A stretch of 64,000 nucleotides of DNA from Romanomermis culicivorax. Taxonomy: Eukaryota > Nematoda > Enoplea > Mermithida > Mermithidae. The DNA is taken from contig CAWUHX010000081.1 of NCBI GenBank assembly GCA_963922205.1, forward strand, positions 744,001-808,000. The letters are read 5' to 3'. Shown piece by piece: positions 1 through 11,600 of this stretch (position 1 is its first letter; every line of letters starts with the position of its first letter). A program made the translations under genes and the position numbers. The notes beneath the pieces are model-generated. The model made no database searches. It was given only the letters and a program-made list of their open reading frames with translations, and was not told the DNA's origin.

Positions 1-1175
1 AGCAATATCATTGTACTTAAACATCACAATTCCCGAATTAAATTATTATATTTAGATACTTTTCGTCAAACATAAAATTTAGCCACTAATCCAAGCACAC
101 ATAAACTAACTGAAAATAAGTCATCTTCCAATGACTTTGATTTTCTTTTTATTCAGTAAATTCTAAAAAAAATTGGAAAATTCCCCCCCCCTTTTGAAAA
201 TCCTGGATACGGGTATGATTTTGGTATCCTAAATTGCTGGAAAATAAATCTTGTCAACTTTTATTTCCAAGACAGAAGGTTTAATTTTTTAAGGAATACA
301 ATGATTTTTCAGTCGGGGAGACTACAATTCAAAAACTAAAGAAAAGCAAACAAGAACGTCGACTCTTCAACCAGCAAGAATTTCTACTTGGACTCAAAAT
401 GTTCTAATCACACAAATGTCAAAATGTTGTTAAATATCGCAAAAAAGTTTTGGAAAAATAATGGAGAAAAATCTTGCTTTTCATTAAATTCGCCAAAAAA
501 TAACACAGGATCAAACATTTATCCATAATATGTTGATAATTAAAAGCTATAAGCATTAGCTAGAATGACATCTTCGAACCGCGCACTGAAATAATATAGA
601 AAAGTTATTAAATAATTCAAATTTTAATAAATTAAGTTAATAATTAAAAATTTTCACTAATTTCCATTTTTCAATGCATAAAAAATGCATCTCAGGACAG
701 GAAACCCTATAACTTAATCAAAAAGGCAGTCAGGCTTCAAGTTGTGCCGTGCAACATGAGGGAAAAATTTGGTCGCACAGTTGCTGTGTGCAAAAAAACC
801 TGCTTGAACTAGTGGCTAAATTCTATGTTTGACGAAACGTATGTAAACATGATAATTTAATTCGGGAATTGTGATGTATAAGTACAATGAATTTTATTCT
901 GAAATTTATGATTAAAGTTTAATCAAACATTTATTATATCATATTAATCGTATACGGCGTGAATTTTGGAAAATAACCGAAAAAATGTAAAAAAAATTTA
1001 GGGGAGGAATTCCTCCCTCTCCCCTCTAAATACGGGCCTGCCTGTCATACCCATATCCAGGATTTTCAAAAAAAGGGGGGAAGGGTCCAATTTTTTTATA
1101 ATTTACTGAATAAAAAGAAAATCATTTTTGCAATAAAGACGACTTATTTTCAGTTAGTTTATGTGTGCTTGGATT
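1..1175. repeat. Rearranged inverted repeats
   Basis: Positions 1-91 reappear in inverted orientation at about 810-891, and 95-215 reappear inverted at about 1046-1175. The order of the two right-hand segments is not the mirror image of the left, so this is not one simple hairpin but two repeat units that have been rearranged or nested. Positions about 271-600 belong to a dispersed family recognised by the phrase AGAAGGTTTAAT followed by ACACAGGATCAAAC. No gene is visible here. Confidence 0.6.
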
Positions 1176-1179
1176 CAGG

Positions 1180-2125
1180 TTTTTTTGAACAGACCAGGTT
1201 GCAATGTGCAACTCAGAGAAAAATTTTGGTTGCACAGATAAATTTTTGGTTACTCGCTCTACAATCAATAAATTAGTTTATGTTTATCAGAAAAAATATC
1301 ATAAGCAAGCTTTCTTGTACTTCATTTGATTCACGTCGGTTTTCAACTTTCAAAACCCAATTTTCTGAATTTTGGAGAGAAATTGAAAAAGGCTGATTTG
1401 ATATGAATTAAGTTGTTCGGCGCGTAGCGCCGAAATTTTTTTGTGATTTTCTATGGGGATATTCTGAAACGCTTGAAAATGAATCTATTCACTTTTTACT
1501 TCCTAGACAGAAGGTTTAATTTTTCAGTAAAGTTCGATGAATTTTTAGTCGGGTAAACTACAAATTACAAACTAGGAAAGCAACCAAGAATTTTAATTCT
1601 TCAACCACCAAAAATTTCGACTTCAACTAAAAATGTTTTAATCACACAAGTGTCAAAATTTTTTGTAAATATCACATAAAGAATTTTGGGAAAATAACCG
1701 AGAAAAATCTTTCTTTTCGTTAAATTCGCCAAAAAACAACACAGGATCATACCTTTATCCTTATGTTGATAATTAAAAGCCATAAGTATTTGCTAGGATG
1801 ACATTTTCTGGTTCGCTTTGGTTGCTCACTCTAAAATCGATAAATTTGCTCAAATTTATCGGAAAAACCATCACAAACTAGTTTTCTTGTTGCTTCATTC
1901 GATCCGCGTCGGTTTCAAGCATTTAAAACCCAATTTTCTGAGTTTTAGAGACCAAATAAAAAAAATTATTTGACTGTACTAGAGTAGCGCCGAAAATTTT
2001 TTCTGGATTTCAATATTTAAGAACGCTGGAAAATGAATCTTTTCACCTTATATTTCTCAGACAGAAGGTTTGATTTCTCAGTGAATTTAATAAATTTTCA
2101 CTCAGACAAACTAAAATTCAAAAAC
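1180..2125. repeat. Dispersed repeat, left part of an interrupted copy
   Basis: This stretch holds two consecutive copies of the dispersed family: one from the GGTTGCAATGTGCAAC phrase near 1200 through the end of the AGAAGGTTTAAT block near 1806, and a second starting near 1810 that is cut at 2125 by the element at 2126-3678. It resembles about 16600-17330 and 18480-19083. It includes the GC-rich palindrome CGGCGCGTAGCGCCG at 1418-1432 inside AT-rich DNA. Confidence 0.6.
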
Positions 2126-3678
2126 CAGGGTTCCCACACAAATCTCCAAAAAAATCCCCTGATTTTCCCCGGTTTTTCCCCAAATTTTCCCCGGTTTTCA
2201 TAATATGACTAAAAAGGTAAAATTCTGCGAAATAAAAAAACTTGGATCAATGTATATGTATTCGATATCATCTTGCAATTAAAAAAAAGTTTTTTTCGCA
2301 TAAAAAGTCCGAAAATGATTGAAAATAATTTTTTTCTAAAATCATAAAAACATATTTTTGACCATTTTTTGTCAGAAATGACATTCCTCTGCCAAAAATT
2401 TACATTTTTCGGTTTGCTCTCGGCCAAGAAAATGAGGTTCCTATGGCTGGCAGATTTTAACCATTTGGTAAATCATTGGGGAGTCACCACCAGTGGTCGA
2501 CCGAACGGCCCGGACTTGGTGGAAAAGCGGCCGGGCCTTGGTCGGGCCTTCTCTGCTATAGAAGGATGAATATCACATCAAATATTCTATTATCAAAATT
2601 CACTGTTCATTAAGGAAGTGATTCTGCAATAGACAAAAGTCAGCCGATCTAGTAGTTTCATCTTCGAATTTTTAACTGCGTTATCCCAGAAGTTCGGACT
2701 GACATCGCCGAACTAAAGGCTTTACTCTCCTATTGAGCAGTAAATTTAATAAAGTACTTTTGAATTTGTAAGCTAGGAACTCCAAGATGTCCAAAAAATC
2801 CAATTCAGTCCTGACTTCAGTACGTATTGAAATATATATATTTGTTAGGCATAATTCCAAATCACTTATTCATCTATCAGAAATTTAACTCAGGTTCAAG
2901 ACATGATCTCAATGTTTCTTATACACTCTATGCTGATATTCTACTAGAATTACTATCCATTTGTCACCATAATACGCTGAAAGTCACATTTTACACGGAT
3001 AAAACCTATTCAAATGCAAATATGGACATCGAGCTTTCAATTCAAATGATAGAATAGAGAAAATTCCATGATTCCAGAACAAGACTGATGAATTTAGTTC
3101 CTGTCTTTTAAACAGAAGGGGAGTATTCACGGGATCACCGTCAAGAATAATAATCACTGTAGCAATGCTAGTTTCATATCAGTTTGAAAATGAAAGTACA
3201 GTCGTCGAAGACATTGAATTAGTAAAGTGGTATTGGCTGTAGATGTTTCGGTTGATTCACTGTCTTTGCTCTTTTTTGGATTCATGCGGGCATTGGAAAA
3301 TGCCCGCTTGCCTACACAATCTATGCACCCAGCAAGAATGAAAGGCTGTGTCTGCCAAAGCCAGCTACCAAAATTTCAATTTCGGGTTACACCTTGAATT
3401 GAACCTGATTCTAGGGACTAGTAGTTAGAGGCGATAACCACAATTATAAATATTTACTGGAGAAAAGTTTAAAAAAACACGTGCACATACATAAAAAGTT
3501 TATTCGTACGACAAAAAACATTTGTATATTATAAACATATTACTAAAAATCAATGACGAAAAAATTTTCCCCGGTTCTTGTCAAAATACCATGATTTTCC
3601 CCTGATTTCCCCTGTTTCCCCGGTCGTCAAAAAAATCCCCTGATAATCCCCGGTTTCCCCGGTTGTGTGAGAACCCTG
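2126..3678. mobile_element. Non-autonomous DNA transposon (hAT-like ends)
   Basis: The left end starts CAGGGTTCCCACACAA and the right end finishes TTGTGTGAGAACCCTG, giving terminal inverted repeats that continue into CCCCGG-rich subterminal sequence on both sides. The flanking AAAAAC is present at 2120-2125 and again at 3679-3684, consistent with a target duplication, although only six bases match rather than the eight usual for hAT. The sequence on either side resumes the same host repeat, so the insertion postdates it. No transposase reading frame is visible, so it would need enzyme from elsewhere. A GC-rich patch lies at about 2500-2560. Confidence 0.7.
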
Positions 3679-4780
3679 AAAAACTAGGCAAGCGACTAGA
3701 ATTTGAATCTTTCAACCGGCAAAAATTTCTAGCATTGTCTTACACTCAAAATGTTTCAATCACATAAAAGTCAAAATTCAAAATTTTTATGAAGATCGCA
3801 AAAAAAATTTGGGAAAATTATTATCGAGAAAAATGTTAGTTTTCCCCAAATTCGTCAAAAAACAATGCAGGATCAAACATTTATCCATAATGATGATTAG
3901 AACCTATAAGAGCACTAACCAGAATGTCGTTTTCTAACCGCGCACTAGAATAATATAGAAAATTATAAATGAATTGAAACCCGGCGCAAAGCGCCGAAAA
4001 ATTTTCACTTTTTTCCGTTTTAGAACGCATAAAAATGCATCTCCGGACAAAAAACCTTATAAGAGACCTAATCGAAAGAGCAGTCAGGCCTCAAGTTGCA
4101 CTATGCAACCTGGCAGAAAAAATTTGGTTGCACAGCCCGAAATTCGAATGCTGTGCGCAAAACAAAACCCTGCTGGCACTGTTTTTTTCCACGAACTTTT
4201 TTCCACAAATGTGGAAAGAGGTCAAATTTTTTTTTCCACATGTGGAAAAATAGTTTTAGTCTCAAAATCCTCGTTCTTTTGGTTGAAAATGCTCATGAAC
4301 ACTTTATTTAAGTGTTTTTGAGCTTTTCAAAGCATTCTGATAATCATTCTAATCATATATCTCAAAAATTAGATTTAAATTTTGTGTTCATAAATCGTAA
4401 TTTCTAGAAATTTATCATTCGAAAAATTTTAAAACCATTAATTTGTTCGTAACATTTCATAAATTTGGCCGAAAAGCTATGAGTCAGAAGCGCAGAAATT
4501 TTCCAAAAATATTTCCATGAAGCTTTTGAATTGAATTTACGTTAAGAAAAGAACAAACGCTTCAAAAAGTTGAGAACGTTGACGTATTGATCTTTCTCAA
4601 AAAATCTATGGAGGAAAAAATGCGGATCTCCATTAAATGTGGTAAAAATGTGGAAAGACCTCAAAAAAATTTTCTTCATTCCAGATTTTTTTCCAAATTA
4701 TAGTGCAAATGTGGAAAAAAACAGCGCCTGCTTGTCGCAAATTTCGGAAACGGGGAAATTATTTCATTTAAACACAGTAA
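3679..4780. repeat. Dispersed repeat, right part of the interrupted copy
   Basis: This continues the host repeat broken at 2125 and then runs into a second module (about 4200-4700) that is shared with 19130-19800 and, inverted, with about 17390-17960. The palindrome CGGCGCAAAGCGCCG lies at 3982-3996. Short GTGGAAA motifs recur around 4200-4250 and 4640-4720. Open frames here overlap each other in several phases and are not taken as genes. Confidence 0.6.
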
Positions 4781-5626
4781 TTGTGTACAAAGTTCAGACC
4801 TCATAGCCTAACCACTTGCCCTGATTAGTGATTAAATAGATGATACAAACCATTCCCTCATTCGTGACGATCAAGCGTATCCAATTCCTTACCTCAACTT
4901 TATAACTGTTTATGAAAAAAACTGACGACTGATTACCGTATCCAGCGGAATTATAAACTGCAGGCAAAATCAAAATGTAAGCAACAATACCATAAAAATT
5001 ACATCCGAGCACTAAGAACTGTGGCTGAATATTGTCCAAATGATACACTCCACTTTTTAGCTACAGTCGAAGGTTCATCTCGAAGACTCAAGTGATAAAA
5101 TTCAAACAGCACATAGGAAAGATACGAGAAACCCGTCTAAAATAAGCGCTTGTGTACAACACAGGTAAAAATGAGCAAGAATAACATAGAAAAATATGGA
5201 ACAACTACAATTATAAACATACAGTACATTACGGTTCTTGAACCCTAAAGAATCAAATACTCCACTTCAAGTTAATGTTACATTGGGCCTAAAAAGCAAT
5301 TTCAGGATTAACGATCTCATTCATTGAGATTTATTACCCAATGAATTACGACAAAAAAATAATTGAACCTGTAACGTGACATGCTCCAAAATATGCTTTT
5401 AGAACTAGTTGCATACGTTCAGCTTTGAATTTTAGTAATAATACGCTTGTTGGTTGACAGTGATGAAGGATCTCGGTTAGGCAAGAATTTTCGCCCGACC
5501 TTCCGTTACAAGAAATGTAAATGGCAATAGTATAAAATCTTCACCTTACGACATAAAAAACAACTGTCTCTGCACCACTTAGTCAATTGGCGGCGATCTC
5601 ACAAAGAAAGTAATACGCTTGGCTAA
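4781..5626. other. Intergenic, no feature recognised
   Basis: About 0.85 kb downstream of the last TECPR2 exon. I see AT-rich unique-looking sequence without a convincing exon, repeat boundary or RNA gene. It probably includes the 3' untranslated region and the polyadenylation signal of the minus-strand gene ending at 5627. Confidence 0.4.
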
Positions 5627-8600
5627 TCATATAACTTCGAAACCAAGGTTTTTAGAATCCGTCGACGAATTGGAATCTGATTTTAAAACGGAATTTTCAT
5701 TCGCGACGTCGGAATCTTGCGATCGTTCAAAAAAATTTGGACTCCCACAGACGCCGACATTTTCGGTATTATACATTCGAAATTCGTGTTTTACCAGGCG
5801 ACCATCGAGGTTCAAAGCCCAAAGTTGATCATCAATAGTACCTTATGAATACAACAAAAAATTTTCGAGAACAAAAAAAAAGAGATTATGAATATTTTAA
5901 ATTTTTTGGGTCTCCGACTCTATTTTCGAACGTTGTCCAGGAAAATAAAAAAGATTATATTTTTATTGCGTCTACTAATACTCGAGTACCCAACATTATT
6001 TAATCATTTGAAATTAGGTCATAACAAAATTTTGACGCGTAAAAAGCATAGCAGGAATAAAACATAATAGTTCTCATGACGAAGTGACCATAGCAGATTT
6101 TTTTCAGAGAATTCGCTAAAAGCCGCATCTGTTTTTCCCCTTTTTTCTTACTACATTCGAAATGCAAACTTTAATAACTTGACGAAAGCATAAGATCAGA
6201 GATAAGCATACCCTAAACCTTGTGATTTAATTGATACAGACAATGCCAATTCTAAGACATGAATTAAGCTTTTAAAAATTTTAAACGGAAATTCCGTCAA
6301 TTTTATACGGCAGGAGTTTCCAGCGATTTTCAGAGCTAAGAAAGGACAATCTCAATTAATGCTTTATGGTAAAGCTTGCGGGACTTGTACACCTCTGCAA
6401 CCTCAATGTTCACTTCTTTTAAACTCACATTCTATAGCATTAAATTGGCCGGGCAATCGACGCCAATAATTTCCTGTTATGTTTCTTTTGTTGATGTTTA
6501 TCCCGTGCCGCATAAATAATCGATGTTCATTATCTAAAGCCCAAACTCTTTTGTTGCCGACGCACAAATCGATAGCTTTCATGTCGTCGATCTACAAAAA
6601 GGACTGTACAATTTTTTGTCTTCCAATGAGATTTGCACATGGATGTGGAAGAACCAAGAATCCAAAGGAGGAGTCCAGGTCAATTGGAATCTTATAGCAC
6701 AGTGATCCATTGACAATAGATTTAAAATTTTAATTATTCAACAATAAGTAGATAAATTTTAATTTTCAGAAGTCCTTATAAATGTCTACTAGAACTGAAA
6801 ATAGTATTTTTCAAATGCGGCGCTTTTTTATCAATACTTTGAGAGGCTTAACTGGTAGTTTGTGATTATGACTCGGAAACAAGCATTACAACCGGAAATT
6901 AAATGCAAAAAAACTCATGTCGCCGTTTACGAGAATGACAATAATCTGAGGTCTGAAGAAGATAACATAAATTTGCCTTTTATCTTGGAAAATTTTTTAT
7001 AAATCAAACAGTACCAAATTTTCAAAGATAAAAAATAGAAGAGTAGAATGCCGAATCACAATCAACCCAATTGATGTTTTGATCAGGTCATTGTCCAGTC
7101 TCAACTTCTGAATTTTAGTTCTACAATCTAATCCAAAAACTGAGGTAATTAATTTTTGTTGTGAAATAATTTCATTAGGGGAAATTATCATAAAGTTATA
7201 TTCAAGAGCTTTCTAAACTTAAACTTTTCATGTTTTGCCTAATAAATTTTGGTAAAGCATTCTTTACAAAAATCAGATTTTCGGAAATTTTCGGAAAATT
7301 TCAAGCTTAAGGAAGTAGATCTGAGTAATCACGCATAAATACGCTTAAAAACTCTACGTGATTAATAGCAATGTGCTACTGAAAGTTCAGGATCACATAC
7401 TAAACTCAAAAAAGCAAATATCGCTTTTACCGTTTCCCACTTCTCTCCAGTCGCCAACATATTCGATATACCAATTCTAACCAAAATCGTAAAATTTTCG
7501 TCTAACGCCCATACGGAACTGGACTCAGAATTGCAGAAGATTTTCGTAATTTTGGGCGACTTTCTGCCACTGCTGCTGTTCGTAAGTCGACTTTCTAGAG
7601 GAATCCAAGCCGGCGTTAATAACGTCCGTTCGTCGATAGTCGAAAACGGGTGAAGAAAATCGTCTGATGGCGACGAAGACGACGTCGTCGCGTAATCGTC
7701 GGCAACTGAGGCAATATCGTAGCCTAAAGGCACGAATCGATTTTTATCGCCCTGGTTGTCCGAATAGCCGAAACGAACGTAAACGCGACCGGTTTGATCG
7801 CAGCCCCACAAGCAATATTGACCGCCGCTTATGTGAACCAACTTTTCTGTTTCTGGAAAGCGGTAACAAAACGTAATTAATTAATTACACGCATATTGTT
7901 TAAGATTAGCTCCCAAGAAATTTTAAAATCTTCCTGAAAAGATCTTTTAATAAAAAAAAAATGTTCATTTTTGAACAAAAACGGTTAAAAATGTGAATTT
8001 TTTGGCGCTTCGCACAGTACATACATTTTTGAACGGTTTTTAGACAAAAATTTCTATTTTTTGAACAATTTTTAAGACCTTTTTGGCGACAAAATCTAAA
8101 TATTTTTTTCTTCAAAGACCTCCAAAAATTTTGAGCAAACGATGACCCTCCGCCTATAAAAATTCGCTTGATTCCCCAGACCGTGGAGCTCCGTTGAATG
8201 TGTGATACGTGATAGGAAAAAACGAATCACAAAAGCTATGAAATACCATAGTTTTAAACCTATTTATAAGCCCTTATAAATCATCATTACTTTCGACTGG
8301 CGTAAGATAGGAAAATGAATATGATTTTTTCCTGAAGCCCATTTTTGTCGTCTAAATCTCATTTCACAGAGATTTTGAAGAACCATCGTAGCCCTAATAA
8401 AATGATTCTAATCGAAGATAATTCATTACTGCACTTAAATATCTTCAAGCCAGAATCTGTTTTTCTAGGATAGTAAATAATTTTGATGACATCATTTGTA
8501 TCAGACACGTACGGCGAGAATTTTCCAGGGGAACCATCGGGCAGGATATGGCGGCTGAATGGGCAAAAAAACAAAAAAGCTCCACAAGCATGTTTATCAT

Positions 8601-11600
8601 ATATAATGTGCATAAACAAATAAAAAAACCTGTCTTCAAAAAATTTCAGAGGTGTCTGACGATTTTTTCCGGGTCAGGAAGGGTTTCCAGGGTTTCAGGT
8701 AAGAAGGTTTATCCCCTACCCCTTTGAATCTCACGAAGGTGTATATATAGAGAAAAATACGGAGAAAAAATGAACAATTTAATTCCCTCGTTTTTGATTC
8801 TTATATCGAGATAAGAACTGTATTTTTTTAAATGAAATACGTGAAGGTTAGTGCGCAAATGTTATGGGACTTACTTGCGAACTGGCAGAGATTGAGTGTT
8901 GACCATTGTCCACTGAAGTCGAACCTGGACGTATTTACAAAATCTCGGTAATATATATTGCCCTGATTATCTAAGCACCACAAGCGGTTCTTTGTCACAG
9001 TCAACGAAACGATCTAAAAATTAAGAACCTATTAGGCCACTTAAATACTTGCTGATAGCAATATACGTACAAAGATTCCTGAAAAAGTTACTAGACACCA
9101 CAAAATAGTCATAAACTTCTGCAAAATGAAAGCACTGCGCGTGATTTGGACATGTGTTTGCTCACCTATGGTTACAACAGATAAGTAAATTCATCAGAAA
9201 AAACTTGATACATACGTCTCCAGTGGAACAAGAGGGGAGCGTTCGCAGTGTACCAGATCTTAATTGGAACGCCATAATTTCTTGATTTATGTTCGAACTT
9301 TGTAGCCATACGTTATCTGGAGGAAAAATAAATTAATCCATATTTGAAGAAAATTGTCAACTTGAGCCTTTCTTTATTGATGTGGTTTAGCTGAGTGGAG
9401 ACATTTTCGATTAGTTCGTGATAACCTAATTTTTAGACTTTCGTGTCTGTATTCAAGTTTCAAAGCGACACCATTGTTATAAATTTTTCGTTTTCTTTTT
9501 TTCGTTCATTTTTCGTTTTCCCTGACGATTGGCTTGATGGTTTTAGCTATTTTCGTTTTTAGCTATTTTCGTTTTTAGCTATTTTCGTTTTATTTAGCTA
9601 TTTTCGAGGTGTACAAATCTCGATACATCATCAGAAAAATTAATCATTACCATAAATAGTTTGATCCCCTTCCGTCAAATTTGCGACGCATAATCTTTTA
9701 AATTTAGCCACCGAATTGAGCGACTGCGGCGTTACTGGTCGCCAACGGTGGCCGACAAGGAAAGCACGTCGAAACCAAATACGTTTGGTTGAATCGCACA
9801 ACCACAAACCGCAAGGCAAAGCGACGACCCGCAAATATTTCCGTTTCTTTTCTTTCTTGCAAGTATTCAAAATCTGCTCGGGTAGAATAACCTAAATCAA
9901 TGTAAAAGTGAAGTATAAAACAAATAAACAGGCTGATCGACGAATTTTTCATAGGACCAGATAGATTTTTTCGTATCACACGTCAAGAAATAATTCTCCC
10001 GAAATTCTGATCCCCAGAAGTGATAAAGATTATTTAAAGACGCATTTGGTTCAAAAGCTGTATAAATCCGAACATCTACATACTTCGGAGACTTTCAATT
10101 TGTCTAGCCTAAAACGGCAGTTTCGTATACTAATGCAGAACTATTTTTTATACGTAAAAATAGTAGGAGATACGTAAAATTGCGACGGCAGGAAGAAAAA
10201 TAATCAATAGGCAAAGTTTTTATGGTTCACGAACATTAACGTGTCTGCGATGACGAACTATCGTTTGGTGGAGAAAGTTTTGGAATCATACATTAATATA
10301 GGGGGTAAGGGGGCATCACCCTTACCTTAAGTCCTCCTGAAAAATAATTTACTGAGATCGCAATATCTTCAAACACCATCCCATGCAGGCCTGTGAGCAG
10401 GGGGTTTGGAGGCCACGGCCCCCCGTAATGTTCCAAAGGCAAAGGTGACCTTTGGTTTTTTTATTCAAGAAAAAGTCAAGTCAGAAATGTAAATTGTAAA
10501 GTAAATTGAGTAAAAAATGTGTGCCCCCTACCGAAACAATTTTGGCTACAGGCCTGATCCCATGCTTAGCAAACGTTGGAAAAAATATGGGAGAATTTTT
10601 CCGTAAACTCATATCTTAAATGAACTTTCAACATTAATACTGTACTTCAAGAAGAACGGGTTTTACTCAGAAAAGTCATAAAAACAATCAGTTAAAAAGG
10701 CTGCTTTCTAGAAATATACATTGAGCTCTGCAAGACCATTAGTACGCCGCATCCCTAATTGGAGGATTCGTCTGCTTCTAGATTGTAGCGACCATTAAAA
10801 ACGAAAATTAGTATGAATAGTCCAGCCAATTTCATGGTTAGCAATGAGGATCAATAAAGGTATGTTGAGAAGATACAGAGGCCCAGTAAACTGTACAACA
10901 GAAAAAATTAAAACTAAGGTGAAAACGAAAGTATATGTAGCAGATACATTCTAAGGAAAGATTTGCGGGCAAAACCATGCACAAAGTTTGCACGAGTAGA
11001 ATAAAAGTAGCTGCTACACGTATATTTCACATATCCATACAGGGTGAACCAAAAAAGGCGACCGGTACTGACTTTCATAACTGTCGAATGGATGAAGCTT
11101 TTTCAATACGAATAGCTGCATTAGAATCCACTGTTCGTCTTTGTTTTAAGGGCCAAATTTTATGCTCTTAGCTTTTATGGTTCCTGTATAAACCGAAATT
11201 TAGTAAAAATGGTCATTTTTCAAAAAGTAAAAGTTGTGAAGTCAAAGTAAAAATTGTTCTATTGGGAAAAAAATTTTGTAAAGCTGTTTACACACAATAA
11301 TAGTCTAAAAATCACCCAGATTTGTAATTTGCACGCAATTTAAAGTCATCAACTTCTTGTTTCAATATGGGCAAAAATTTTGCCAGAATCAAGAGTTTTC
11401 GTTTTGAAACTGGAAAAAACAAAATCAATTGTCATTGACCAATGGCGAAACAGAAAGTACGACATATTAAAACGGCTCTATAGTAGTTTTCAGCTGTTAT
11501 AATTCTTATGATTGGATCTATTTCACTTTTTCTGTTGTAAAACATGTTGATTTTTGTCAATGCTTGTTATTTGCAAAAAATCGTCGTTTAGTATTTTTGA

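Noticed and set aside
3974-4321. Overlapping 70-115 codon frames on the plus strand
   Set aside because: They lie wholly in a dispersed repeat, overlap in several phases and have low-complexity Phe/Lys composition.
8359-8639. Open minus-strand segment after a CCCATTCAG acceptor in the TECPR2 region
   Set aside because: TECPR2 exons 13 and 14 join perfectly in phase without it and the tectonin pattern is continuous, so it is treated as intronic.
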